From NCBI GenBank assembly GCA_031976175.1, contig DALYLR010000017.1, positions 3,106 through 67,105 on the forward strand: a DNA stretch of 64,000 nt. The letters run 5' to 3'. A program made the position numbers and the translations under genes. Below are positions 52,211-61,189 of the stretch, piece by piece; within the stretch, counting starts at the first letter, position 1, and the number at the start of each line of letters is the position of its first letter. The notes under the pieces were generated by a model. The model saw only the letters and a list, made by a program, of their open reading frames with translations. It was not told the DNA's origin and did no database searches. Source of the DNA: DMER01 sp003451645 (GTDB taxonomy: Bacteria; Pseudomonadota; Alphaproteobacteria; Micropepsales; Micropepsaceae).

Positions 52211-52715
52211 GGGCGGACTCAATCCCTTGCTGCGGCGTAGCATGATGATCGTCGCCCTCGTCTTTGTGCTGGATCAGGCCACAAAGCACTTTGTGCTGTA
52301 TGGTCTTGACTTCATCAGCCAGCCAGAAGGCTACCGTATCGCGGTTATGCCGTTCTTCGATCTGGCGATGGTGTGGAACCGCGGCATCTCCTACGGTCTG
52401 TTGCAGGCGGGGTCAGCCTTCGAGCGCTGGTTGCTGGTCATCGTCTCGGCTTCGCTCATCGCCGTGTTGGTGTGGTGGCTGCTGACGATCAAGGAGCGCC
52501 TGTTGGCCATCGCGATTGCCATGATGATCGGCGGCGCGCTGGGTAATCTGGTCGACCGTGTGCTTTATGGCGCGGTCGCAGATTTCTTTTTGCTGCACGC
52601 TTTCAGCTTCGAGTGGTACGTGTTCAATATTGCGGACAGCGCCATCGTTCTGGGTGTTGCGCTGATGGCCTATGATGTCCTATTTCTAAATCGTCCGGCG
52701 AAGGACACTGGTTAA
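52203..52715 (+). CDS. lspA: Lipoprotein signal peptidase (signal peptidase II)
   Basis: Inner-membrane aspartyl protease that cleaves prolipoprotein signals. It has 170 residues and four membrane helices. The two catalytic Asp are in GNLVDRVLYGAVADFF and VFNIADSAIVLGV. An early AMVWNRGISYGLLQ is the usual conserved NxGxxF-like segment. It overlaps ileS by eight bases, so translation is coupled. A lipoprotein gene follows directly. Confidence 0.97.
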   Translation: MSEGGLNPLLRRSMMIVALVFVLDQATKHFVLYGLDFISQPEGYRIAVMPFFDLAMVWNRGISYGLLQAGSAFERWLLVIVSASLIAVLVWWLLTIKERLLAIAIAMMIGGALGNLVDRVLYGAVADFFLLHAFSFEWYVFNIADSAIVLGVALMAYDVLFLNRPAKDTG

Positions 52716-52816
52716 CACGAGTGGCCGGGCGGGCGGTCTATATGCCGTGCGCCATAATTGTGGCGCAATCCGGGTTCGATCTGATGCGGGCAGAGTTTGC
52801 AAAGGTTGGTAGGGCG

Positions 52817-53386
52817 ATGGCGTTGCACCGGCGTGGTTTGGCACTTGGGTTGTGTATCGTGGCGCTTGGTTTGGCCGGTTGCTCAACCGTCCGCGACGAA
52901 ATGGGCCTTGGCCGGTCCAAGCCTGATGAATTCTCGGTTGTGCCTCGCGCACCCCTTGCAATGCCCCCGGATATGTCGGCGCTGCGGTTGCCGTCCCCTG
53001 GCGCGCCCCGGCCGCAGCAATTGAGCCCCGCAGGCGAGGCCAAGGCCGCCTTGTCGCAAACGCGCGGTGCTGTGGCGACGCCGGCCTTTGGTGCGACCGT
53101 GTCGGCGGGGGAGCGTGCGCTCATTGACTCTGCTGGCGCCATCAAGACGGACGGCAAGGTCCGCAACGAAATGGCCGAAGAATTGCGCGAGCAGCGCGCG
53201 CCAAAGTCCATCACGGAGCGGGCGCTCTTCTGGCGCGGGTCCGAGGAGGAAGTTTGGGTGGTTGACGCTGCCGCCGAGGAGCGCCGCATACAGCGCGCGC
53301 AACGCTCCGGCGAAGTGGTGACGGGCAAGGGCACCCCGATCATTGAAAAGTCCACCGAGAAGGGCTTGATTGGCCGCGTGTTTTAG
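52817..53386 (+). CDS. DUF3035-type lipoprotein
   Basis: The ATG at 52817 gives a compact lipoprotein signal (GLALGLCIVALGLAGC, lipobox LGLAGC). The mature protein starts STVRDEMGLGRSKPDEFSVV, then PRAPLAMPPDMSALRLPSP, which is the pattern of the DUF3035 family that follows lspA in many alphaproteobacteria. The rest is charged and probably flexible. The function is unknown. A longer start at 52721 would place the signal internally, so I reject it. Confidence 0.85.
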   Translation: MALHRRGLALGLCIVALGLAGCSTVRDEMGLGRSKPDEFSVVPRAPLAMPPDMSALRLPSPGAPRPQQLSPAGEAKAALSQTRGAVATPAFGATVSAGERALIDSAGAIKTDGKVRNEMAEELREQRAPKSITERALFWRGSEEEVWVVDAAAEERRIQRAQRSGEVVTGKGTPIIEKSTEKGLIGRVF

Positions 53387-53420
53387 GACGTGATCGCCCC
53401 CGAAATCGCGGGAGCGCAGG

Positions 53421-54695
53421 ATGTCCATTGACGTCAGCATAAGGTTGGGTACGGGCGACGCCGCCATCGCTGCGGAATACACGCGCGTACGTGAACAGCT
53501 GCCCCAGGCACTGCGCGCGGTGCAGGTGTTAGCAGAGCAGGGCCTGCCGCATTTCAAACTGCCTTCGCAGACAGGTGATTTGGCGGATATTGCAGCTCTT
53601 GCAGGTGGGCTGACGGATGGTGCCAAAGACCTCGTGATTCTGGGCATCGGCGGATCCAGTCTGGGCGCTAAAGCCCTGTGCCAGCTGGCCGGGTGGGGCA
53701 CGCCCGCGCAGCCCAGCCTGAAAGACAGGCCACATCTGCACTTTGTCGAGAATTTGGATGGGCGCAGCCTGGCGGGCTTGTTGTCGGGGCTCGATCCTGC
53801 GGCCACAAAGGTTCTCGCGGTCTCGAAATCGGGCTCAACTACCGAAACACTAGCGCAGCTCTTAATCGTGGCCGCTTGGGCCAGTGCGCGCGGTGCCGAT
53901 CTCGCCCGGCACTGCGCGGTGATCGCAGAGCCTGGTAACAATGCGTTGCGCCAATGGGCTCAGATGACCGGCTGCCCGGTCATGGACCATGACCCTGCCT
54001 TAGGCGGGCGGTATTCCGTGTTGAGCTGCGTGGGCCTTGTCCCTTCTGCCGTTGCAGGGCTCGACATTCGGGCGATTCGCCATGGTGCGGCGCAAGCCTT
54101 GGCTCCTTTGCTGGCACTCGACGAGGGCTCATCTTGGGCCCAAGGTGCGGCGCTGAATATGGCTGCGATGGCGTGCGGCCGCTCGCAGAGCGTGCTTTGG
54201 GCCTATGCCGACCGGCTAGAAAAGCTCACCCTATGGTGGCGCCAGCTGTGGGGTGAAAGCTTGGGGAAGCAGGGCAAGGGTTCTACACCGATTAATGCAC
54301 TCGGTCCCGTCGATCAGCATTCGCAGCTGCAACTGTATCTGGACGGACCCAATGACAAGCTGATCACAATCATCACCACACAAGATGGGGACGATTTGGC
54401 CGTGCCCGCTGACGCCGCTGGGCGAATCGGGCAATCCTTGTTGGGCGGCCGCACGGTGGCCGAGATCGTGAACGCGCAGGCACGCGCGACGGCGGAGGCG
54501 CTCGTTCGTGCTGGACGGACGGTTCGCGTCATCCATGTGCCACGATTGGGCGAGCAAGCGATGGGCGCACTGATGATGCATTTCATCTTGGAGACCTTGG
54601 TGACCGCGCAGCTTTTGGGGGTCGATCCCTTTGACCAGCCAGCGGTGGAGCTTGGTAAGGTGCTGACCAGGTCATACCTCTCAGGCAGCGCATGA
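53421..54695 (+). CDS. pgi: Glucose-6-phosphate isomerase, short form
   Basis: Interconverts glucose-6-phosphate and fructose-6-phosphate. At 424 residues it is the short alphaproteobacterial form. The SIS-type sugar-phosphate site is LVILGIGGSSLGAKAL, with VLAVSKSGSTTETLAQ further on. The active-site Glu and Lys lie in LWGESLGKQGKGSTP and the His in GPVDQHSQLQLYLDGPND. Its stop overlaps the mutL start by four bases (ATGA), so the two genes are coupled. Confidence 0.95.
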   Translation: MSIDVSIRLGTGDAAIAAEYTRVREQLPQALRAVQVLAEQGLPHFKLPSQTGDLADIAALAGGLTDGAKDLVILGIGGSSLGAKALCQLAGWGTPAQPSLKDRPHLHFVENLDGRSLAGLLSGLDPAATKVLAVSKSGSTTETLAQLLIVAAWASARGADLARHCAVIAEPGNNALRQWAQMTGCPVMDHDPALGGRYSVLSCVGLVPSAVAGLDIRAIRHGAAQALAPLLALDEGSSWAQGAALNMAAMACGRSQSVLWAYADRLEKLTLWWRQLWGESLGKQGKGSTPINALGPVDQHSQLQLYLDGPNDKLITIITTQDGDDLAVPADAAGRIGQSLLGGRTVAEIVNAQARATAEALVRAGRTVRVIHVPRLGEQAMGALMMHFILETLVTAQLLGVDPFDQPAVELGKVLTRSYLSGSA

Positions 54696-56576
54696 CGATC
54701 CGCAAGCTGTCCGGCACCACGGTCAACCGGATCGCGGCCGGAGAGGTGATCGAACGCCCGGCCGCCGCGCTGAAAGAGCTGGTCGAGAATGCGATCGATG
54801 CGGGCGCCACCGCGATCTCGATTGCCATGACCGAGGGCGGGGTTAGTTTCCTCAAGGTCGCCGACAACGGTGTGGGTATGGCGCCGGCCGAACTTGAACT
54901 GGCGATCGAGCGCCACGCGACATCGAAACTGCCTGTCTCCCGCGAGGGCGAGGACGATCTGACCAATATTCTGACGCTGGGGTTTCGCGGCGAGGCCTTG
55001 CCCTCGATCGGGTCGATCGCCAGGCTTACCATCACAAGCCGCAAGGCGGACGCCAACGGGGCCTTCGCAATTCAGGTTTCGGGCGGAGAGGTCGACGGTC
55101 CGCGACCTGCGCCATTCCCGCTTGCCTCCGCGCATGGCACCATCGTCGAAGTGCGCGACCTGTTCTTCGCGACGCCAGCACGGTTGAAATTCCTCAAGAG
55201 TGCGCGCGCTGAAGCTGCTGCCTGCACCGAGGTCGTCCGCCGTCTGGCCCTGGCGCGGCCGGACATCGGTTTCACGCTGGACAGCGAGGAGCGTACAGTC
55301 TTTCGCAGCCAGCCTGAGACGGGGGAGCTGATCGATGGCGGATTGCAGCGCTTGCGCAAGCTGCTTGGCGCCGCCTTTGGTGACAATGCGCTGGTCATCG
55401 AGTCGGCGCGGGAGAATGTCCGGCTGTGGGGCTTTGCGGGCTTGCCTGCAGCGGCGCGCGGGACGGCAGGGCAGCAATATCTGTTTGTGAATGGCAGGCC
55501 CGTCAGGGACAAATTGCTGATTGGGGCTTTGCGCGCGGCCTATCAGGATGTTTTGGCGCGCGACCGCCATCCGGTCGTCGCCTTGTTCGTCGAACTGCCG
55601 CCGTGGGAGGTGGACGTCAATGTTCACCCAGCCAAGACCGAGGTCCGCTTCCGCGATGCCGGCCTGATCCGTGGGCTGATTGTCTCGTCGTTGCGCAGTG
55701 CCTTGGCGCAAGCGGGTGTGAGGCCGGCCACGACATTGACGCAAGCGGCGTTGGAGCGCATCGCGGTCGGTCAGGCACTCAATCTAACGCCTCAAGGAAT
55801 ACCACAATCACGCTATCCGATGCTGCACGAGCCAGCACCTGCGCCGCCGCCACGGCTGAGCCTGATTGATGGCGGTGCGCAGGATTGGCGGCCTGAGGCG
55901 AGGGCGGCAGTCGCGCCGGAGGCCCGCGCGCCGGAACAAAGCGATCATCCCTTGGGCGCTGCGCGGGGCCAGGTTCACGGCACCTATATCATCGCACAAA
56001 CGGCGGACGGCATCGTCATCGTTGATCAGCATGCGGCGCATGAGCGCCTCGTCTATGAGCGCATGAAACAGATGCTTGCTTCGGGGGGCGTGCGACGCCA
56101 GGCGNNNNNNNNNNATGAAGGCCCATCTACAGGCCAGCGGCGTGCAGCGTCAGACCTTGCTGATCCCGGAAATCGTGGAAATGGACCCGGCGGATGTGGC
56201 GCGTGTTGCCGCCCGCGCGTCTGACCTGGAGGCCTTGGGCCTGACCGTAGAAGCCTTTGGGCCAGATGCCCTGATCGTGCGCGAGACGCCAGCCATGCTG
56301 AAGCGCCTCGATGTGCAAGCGCTCTTGCGCGATCTGGCGGATGAATTGGCAGAGTGGGACGCGACAACTGTACTTGCGGACCGCCTGCACGAGGTGTGCG
56401 CGACCATGGCGTGTCACGGTTCGGTGCGGGCGGGGCGGGCACTGACGCCGGATGAGATGAACGCGCTGCTGCGCGAGATGGAGGCGACGCCCAATTCAGG
56501 TCAGTGCAACCATGGCCGCCCGACCTTTGTCGCCCTCAAACTGGCCGACATTGAGCGCCTGTTCGGCCGGAAATAA
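54692..56576 (+). CDS. mutL: DNA mismatch repair protein MutL, interrupted by an assembly gap
   Basis: The N-terminal GHKL ATPase domain is complete: IAAGEVIERPAAALKELVEN, ATSKLPVSREGEDDL, and GFRGEALPSIGSIAR, followed by the DVNVHPAKTEVRF segment of the transducer domain. The dimerisation domain starts at VHGTYIIAQTADGIVIVDQH and is broken by 10 N at 56105-56114. Downstream, LLIPEIVEMDPADV and ACHGSVRAGRALTPDEM to CNHGRPTFV complete a normal MutL end. The last codon before the gap and the first after it are both whole, so the true gap must be a multiple of three, not 10. The flanks repeat the same protein segment, so the join itself is suspect. Confidence 0.92.
56105..56114. other. Assembly gap (10 N) inside mutL
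   Basis: Ten ambiguous bases of arbitrary length. The left flank ends MKQMLASGGVRRQA and the right flank begins MKAHLQASGVQRQT, which align over 14 residues with 7 identities. Confidence 0.98.
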
Positions 56577-56582
56577 CCCCGG

Positions 56583-57149
56583 TCACCTGTACCGGTAAAA
56601 CGCGACCTGCGTGTCGCCGTAGATACGCTGATCCAAGAGGGCAAAACGATCCGGCGCGGCCAAGGCTTGATCCGCGGCCTCTTCCAGGATCACCAGAGCC
56701 CCCTCGGCGATCCAGCCGCCCGCGGCTGCTGTGGCCAGCGCGCGGCCGCCCAGCCCCTGACGATAGGGCGGATCGGCGAAGACAAGATCGAAGGCGTCAC
56801 CAGCATTGGCAGGCTTCTCACTGAGCGCTGCCGCATCACGGCGCCAAATCTTGGTGACGCCTGTCAGGTTCAAGGCCTCGACATTGCGCCGGATGATGGC
56901 CCGCGAATCGACGCTGTCATCAATGAGCAACGCAAAGGCCGCCCCGCGCGACAGGGCCTCGATAGAGAGCGCGCCAGTGCCCGCAAAGAGGTCGAGCACA
57001 CGGGCACCCTCAAGGTCAAAGCCCTCAACGCCGCCATGGGCCATGATGTTGAACAGGGCCTCGCGCACTTTGTCGGAGGTTGGCCGCACGCGGTCATCCT
57101 TGGGCCCGAAGAGAGCGCGGCCTTTGAGCGTTCCGCCGACAACCCGCAT
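56583..57149 (-). CDS. rsmD: 16S rRNA (guanine966-N2)-methyltransferase RsmD
   Basis: SAM-dependent methyltransferase of 188 residues. The start is the ATG at 57149, overlapping the pseudouridine synthase stop by one base (TGATG). It opens with the signature MRVVGGTLKGRALFGP, followed by VRPTSDKVREALFNIM, the SAM loop VLDLFAGTGALSIEALSRG, and the N-methyl motif DLVFADPPYRQGLG. A longer upstream frame would overlap its neighbour and is not needed. Confidence 0.96.
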   Translation of the reverse strand: MRVVGGTLKGRALFGPKDDRVRPTSDKVREALFNIMAHGGVEGFDLEGARVLDLFAGTGALSIEALSRGAAFALLIDDSVDSRAIIRRNVEALNLTGVTKIWRRDAAALSEKPANAGDAFDLVFADPPYRQGLGGRALATAAAGGWIAEGALVILEEAADQALAAPDRFALLDQRIYGDTQVAFYRYR

Positions 57150-57952
57150 CAGGCGCGGTCCTTGGACGCGGGCTTGGGCAGGGCTGCCTTGATAGCCCGG
57201 GCGGGGATTTCCTCCACCATCCCCGGTTCCAACTGCCCCAAGTGGAACGGGCCAAAGGACACGCGGATCAGACGGGACACGCGCACGCCCAAATACTCCA
57301 TCAATTTGCGTACCTCCCGGTTCTTGCCTTCGCGGATCGCAACCGTCACCCACGGGTAGATCTCATGCGGTCGGTCAATCTTGGCCTCCACCTCGCCATA
57401 TTTGACGCCATCGATTTGCACCCCTTTGCGGATGCGCTCGAGGTCCCGGTCCTCCAACCGCCCGAAGAGCCGTGCGCGGTAGCGCCGGATCCAGCCCGAG
57501 GCTGGCAACTCCAATCTCCGCGCCAGGGCCCCATCATTAGTGAGCAGCAGCAACCCTTCAGAATTGAAGTCGAGCCGCCCCACCGAGATTACACGCGGCA
57601 GATTGGCGGGCAGCTTTGAGAAGACGGTTGGGCGCCCCTCAGGGTCCTTGTGAGAGGTCACAAGGCCGGTAGGCTTGTGATAGCGCCAGAGCCTGGAGGG
57701 CTCATGTGCGCCAACCAGCTTGCCATCGACCGTGATTACGTGGCCGGCAGCGACCTTAAAGGCTGGCGTGGTCAGTACAGCGCCATCAACGCTGACCCGG
57801 CCCTCGGCGATCAAGCGTTCCACGTCTCGCCGGGACGCGATGCCGGCACGCGCGAGGTGTTTGGCGATACGGTCGCCGCCACCCTCGGCTTCGGGAGTGG
57901 GGGATGTTGGGGTCTTGGGCTTGATCTGGCGCCGTTGAGTCTTTTCCGTCAT
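57149..57952 (-). CDS. rluB: RsuA/RluB-family 23S rRNA pseudouridine synthase
   Basis: An N-terminal S4 RNA-binding domain (residues 28-90, IAKHLARAGIASRRDVERLI) is joined to the pseudouridine synthase core. The catalytic Asp is in VISVGRLDFNSEGLLLLTND, and VTVAIREGKNREVRKLM is the C-terminal signature. It isomerises a uridine in rRNA; the target could be that of RluB or of RsuA/RluE, so the symbol is tentative. It is coupled to rsmD and divergent from tadA. Confidence 0.9.
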   Translation of the reverse strand: MTEKTQRRQIKPKTPTSPTPEAEGGGDRIAKHLARAGIASRRDVERLIAEGRVSVDGAVLTTPAFKVAAGHVITVDGKLVGAHEPSRLWRYHKPTGLVTSHKDPEGRPTVFSKLPANLPRVISVGRLDFNSEGLLLLTNDGALARRLELPASGWIRRYRARLFGRLEDRDLERIRKGVQIDGVKYGEVEAKIDRPHEIYPWVTVAIREGKNREVRKLMEYLGVRVSRLIRVSFGPFHLGQLEPGMVEEIPARAIKAALPKPASKDRA

Positions 57953-57993
57953 GGTGGTGTGTCATAGCAGAACTTCTGAGCGGAGCCACCGCC

Positions 57994-58497
57994 TTGCACT
58001 CAGACTTCTTGGCGCTTGCCTTTTTAGAGGCGCAAACCGCGGCCCAACGTGAGGAGGTGCCGGTCGGCGCGGTCCTCATGGCGGCCGATGGGACCTTGCT
58101 GGCGGCGAGCGGGAACCGCATCGTTGAATTGCGCGATCCGACGGCTCATGCCGAAATCCTCGTGATCCGTGCTGCGGCCGCGAAACTGGGCACCGAGCGG
58201 CTTGTGGGGAGTTCGCTCTATGTGACCTTAGAGCCCTGTGCGATGTGCGCAGGCGCCATCTCCATGGCCCGGATTGCCAAGGTCGTCTTTGCCGCCAAAG
58301 ACCCCAAAGGTGGCGCGGTTTTGCACGGCCCCAAATTCTTCGAGCAACCGACCTGCCACCATCGCCCGCAGATCGTGCATGCCGAGGGCGAATGGGAGTC
58401 CAAATCGGCGCAGGTGTTGCGCGAATTTTTCCGGGCCAGACGCTCCACTTTGCGGCTGGACGAGGAGGCGAGCCTCGGGTCTAGTACTGACATTTAG
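57994..58497 (+). CDS. tadA: tRNA-specific adenosine deaminase TadA
   Basis: Converts the wobble adenosine of tRNA-Arg(ACG) to inosine. The 167-residue zinc deaminase has DPTAHAEILVIRAAAAKLG with the zinc-binding His and catalytic Glu, and LEPCAMCAGAISMARI with the two Cys. The start appears to be TTG at 57994, with GCGGAG upstream; no ATG lies in the right place. A few other deaminases share the fold, but the rRNA/tRNA-modification neighbours favour TadA. The C-terminal tail beyond residue 150 is slightly long. Confidence 0.92.
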   Translation: MHSDFLALAFLEAQTAAQREEVPVGAVLMAADGTLLAASGNRIVELRDPTAHAEILVIRAAAAKLGTERLVGSSLYVTLEPCAMCAGAISMARIAKVVFAAKDPKGGAVLHGPKFFEQPTCHHRPQIVHAEGEWESKSAQVLREFFRARRSTLRLDEEASLGSSTDI

Positions 58498-58526
58498 TCA
58501 CCAGCCAGACCATTAGGAGCCAGACC

Positions 58527-59852
58527 ATGAGCGCGGCCCCAGAAATCGAACGCTTCCCCGGATTTACCCGTGGGCGGATCGACGATGAGATCGTCAATCC
58601 GGAACTCTACGCCAATGAAGACGAGATCCATGCGGTCTATACGAAATTGCGGCACGAGGACCCGGTCCATTGGACCGAGCCGCATGGCTTTCGGCCATTC
58701 TGGTCCATTACGAAGAATGCGGACATCCTGGAAATCGAGCGGCAGCCCGGCATTTTCGTCAACCGCCTCCGGACTTACCTCTCGCCCATCTCGGGCGAGC
58801 AATGGGTGCAGTCGATCACTGGTGACACGCATCTGTTCCGCACGCTGGTCGATCTCGATGACCCGACACACATGAAGCTGAGGGCCCTGACGCAAGGTTG
58901 GTTCATGCCGGCCAATCTCAAAAAGCTCGAGGCCCGCATTGCGCATATCGCCAAGGACCATGTCGACCGGATGGAGGCGCTGGGCGGGGAGTGCGACTTC
59001 GTCAAGGAAGTGGCACTCTGGTACCCTTTGCGTGTGATCATGACCATTTTGGGCGTGCCGCCGGAGGACGAGCCCTTCATGCTCAAGATGACGCAAGAGA
59101 TATTTGGGCCGGGCGATCCTGATGTTGCCGCTCAGACAGAGCATAAGGCGGACAGTGCGGGCTTTCTGGGCGAGGCTGACCGCGGCGTCGATTTGGCGCA
59201 AACCGCCATGGCGCTATATGAGTATTTCGGTAAACTGACCGCCGACCGCCGCGCCAATCCAAAGGACGACGTGTCCTCCATCATCGCCAATGGCATGATT
59301 GACGGCGCCCCCATCGGTGACCGGGAGGCGATGAGCTATTACATCATCGTCGCGACAGCTGGCCACGACACCACAAGTTCATCAGCCGCCGGAGGATTGC
59401 TTAAGCTGATCCGCAATCCTGAGCAGATGAACAAACTCAAGGCCAATATGAACCTGCTGCCCAATGCGGTGGAGGAGATGATCCGCTGGGTGACCCCGGT
59501 CAAACATTTCATGCGCACGGCGACGCAGGACTATGAGCTGCGCGGCAAGAAGATCAGAGCGGGTGATGGAGTTTGCCTATTCTACTGGTCCGGTAATCGC
59601 GACGAGGACGTCTTCGAAGAGCCGTTCAAGTTCAAGGTCGACCGCGAAGTGATGTCAAAGCATGTGGCCTTTGGCCATGGCGTGCATCTGTGCCTGGGCA
59701 TGCATCTGGCCCGCATGGAGATCAAGGCGCTGTTTGCTGAGTTGTTGCCGCGGCTGAAACACATCGAGTTGGCGGGCATGCCGCGCAACACCCGCGCCAA
59801 CTTCGTCAGCGGGCTGAAGACCTTGCCAGTGCGTTATGAGTTCGGCCGCTGA
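58527..59852 (+). CDS. Cytochrome P450
   Basis: Soluble bacterial P450 of 441 residues. The heme-binding loop is VAFGHGVHLCLGMHLAR, with Cys389 as the thiolate ligand. The oxygen-activation helix is VATAGHDTTSSSAAGGLL, and the ExxR motif fits AVEEMIRWVTP. The C-terminal NFVSGLKTLPVRYEF resembles P450s that act on steroid or fatty chains (CYP125/CYP142-like), but this is only a resemblance. It lies 43 bases ahead of the acyl-CoA dehydrogenase gene, and a shared transcript is likely. No ferredoxin gene is adjacent. Confidence 0.93.
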   Translation: MSAAPEIERFPGFTRGRIDDEIVNPELYANEDEIHAVYTKLRHEDPVHWTEPHGFRPFWSITKNADILEIERQPGIFVNRLRTYLSPISGEQWVQSITGDTHLFRTLVDLDDPTHMKLRALTQGWFMPANLKKLEARIAHIAKDHVDRMEALGGECDFVKEVALWYPLRVIMTILGVPPEDEPFMLKMTQEIFGPGDPDVAAQTEHKADSAGFLGEADRGVDLAQTAMALYEYFGKLTADRRANPKDDVSSIIANGMIDGAPIGDREAMSYYIIVATAGHDTTSSSAAGGLLKLIRNPEQMNKLKANMNLLPNAVEEMIRWVTPVKHFMRTATQDYELRGKKIRAGDGVCLFYWSGNRDEDVFEEPFKFKVDREVMSKHVAFGHGVHLCLGMHLARMEIKALFAELLPRLKHIELAGMPRNTRANFVSGLKTLPVRYEFGR

Positions 59853-59894
59853 GAACATAGATTAGAGATCAGAAGAGCAAAGGAGGACACGACG

Positions 59895-61136
59895 ATGGAT
59901 TTTGACTACTCACCCCGCCAGAAGGAGTGGATGCGCCGCGTTGGCGAATTCATGGACCGCCACATCTATCCCGCCGAAGAGGTCTTCGCGAAACAAATGG
60001 CCGAGGCGCGCGAGAAGGGCAATCCCTGGATCGTTGTGCCTGTGGTCGAAGACCTAAAAGCCAAGGCCAAAGCGGCTGGTTTGTGGAACCTGTTCTTGCC
60101 CGAATCCTCGCATGGCGCAGGTCTCAGCAATCTGGAATATGCGCCCCTGTCCGAGATGATGGGGCGCGTGGGCTTCGCGTCCGAGGTCTTCAATTGCTCC
60201 GCACCCGACACAGGCAACATGGAAGTCTTTGAGCGCTATGGCCAGGAGTGGATGAAGGAGAAATATCTCAAGCCGCTGCTCGCGGGCGAGATCCGTTCGG
60301 CCTTTATCATGACGGAACCTGAGGTCGCCTCCTCGGACGCCACAAACATCCGCACGCGGATCGAGCGGCAGGGTGATCACTATGTGATCAATGGCCGCAA
60401 ATGGTGGTCCTCGGGCGTGGGCGATCCGCGCTGCAAGGTCATGATCGTGATGGGCAAGACCGATCCGGGCGCTGACAGATACCGGCAGCAAAGCCAAATC
60501 CTGGTGCCGATGGATGCACCGGGCGTGAAGGTCGTCCGTATGCTGCCCGTCTTTGGCTTTGACGATGCCCCGCATGGCCACGCGGAAATCGTCTTTGAGA
60601 ATGTGAAGGTCCCGGCCGAGAACATCATTTTGGGCGAAGGGCGCGGCTTTGAGATCGCGCAAGGGCGCTTGGGGCCGGGCCGCATCCATCACTGCATGCG
60701 CACGATTGGCGTCGCCGAGCGGGCGCTGGAGAGCATGTGCAAGCGCCTGATGTCGCGTGAGGCCTTTGGCAAGAAGATCGCCGAGCACTCGATCTGGGAG
60801 CAGCGGGTGGCGGAGGCACGGATCAACATTGACATGTGCCGCCTGCTGACGCTTAAGGCTGCCGATATGATGGACAAGGCTGGCAACAAGGTCGCGCGCA
60901 CCGAGATCGCGATGATCAAAGTGGCAGCGCCGCGCATGGCCCTGCAGGTCATTGACGATGCGATCCAGGCATGGGGCGGTGCGGGTGTCACCACCGATCC
61001 GGGCCTTGCAAAAATGTACTCTGGGATCCGGACGCTGCGTCTGGCCGACGGTCCGGACGAGGTCCACAACCGGACAATCGCGCGGCTTGAGTTCGGCAAA
61101 TACTCCAACGTGATGCGGCACGAGGCGGCGGAGTAA
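59895..61136 (+). CDS. ACAD10/11-type acyl-CoA dehydrogenase
   Basis: FAD-dependent acyl-CoA dehydrogenase of 413 residues, with AAAGGAGG ahead of the ATG. Segments such as MTEPEVASSDATNIRTRI, INGRKWWSSGVGDPRCK, FGFDDAPHGHAEIVFENV, GEGRGFEIAQGRLGPGRIHH and LRLADGPDEVHNRTIA are the ones I recognise from the dehydrogenase half of ACAD10/ACAD11. In that family the dehydrogenase fold can remove phosphate from a 4-phosphoacyl-CoA instead of only oxidising it. The matching phosphotransferase is coded nearby at 62896-63987. The P450 gene is directly upstream. Confidence 0.92.
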   Translation: MDFDYSPRQKEWMRRVGEFMDRHIYPAEEVFAKQMAEAREKGNPWIVVPVVEDLKAKAKAAGLWNLFLPESSHGAGLSNLEYAPLSEMMGRVGFASEVFNCSAPDTGNMEVFERYGQEWMKEKYLKPLLAGEIRSAFIMTEPEVASSDATNIRTRIERQGDHYVINGRKWWSSGVGDPRCKVMIVMGKTDPGADRYRQQSQILVPMDAPGVKVVRMLPVFGFDDAPHGHAEIVFENVKVPAENIILGEGRGFEIAQGRLGPGRIHHCMRTIGVAERALESMCKRLMSREAFGKKIAEHSIWEQRVAEARINIDMCRLLTLKAADMMDKAGNKVARTEIAMIKVAAPRMALQVIDDAIQAWGGAGVTTDPGLAKMYSGIRTLRLADGPDEVHNRTIARLEFGKYSNVMRHEAAE

Positions 61137-61156
61137 TAACGGCTGAACGATTATTG

Positions 61157-61189
61157 GGCGCTGCCGCTGCAACAGCGGTGGCGCCTTTT
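61157..61189 (+). terminator. Intrinsic terminator of the P450-dehydrogenase unit
   Basis: A 13-bp stem with two G-T pairs (GGCGCTGCCGCTG at 61157-61169, CAGCGGTGGCGCC at 61173-61185), a CAA loop and TTTT. It separates the convergent histidine kinase gene. Confidence 0.88.

Noticed and set aside
54314..55744. A 476-codon open frame on the minus strand.
   Set aside because: It is antisense to pgi and mutL, both with clear motifs. No family signature is seen.
56583..57353. A longer rsmD with 68 extra N-terminal residues.
   Set aside because: The extension overlaps the pseudouridine synthase gene and has no similarity to RsmD; the ATG at 57149 begins the family signature.
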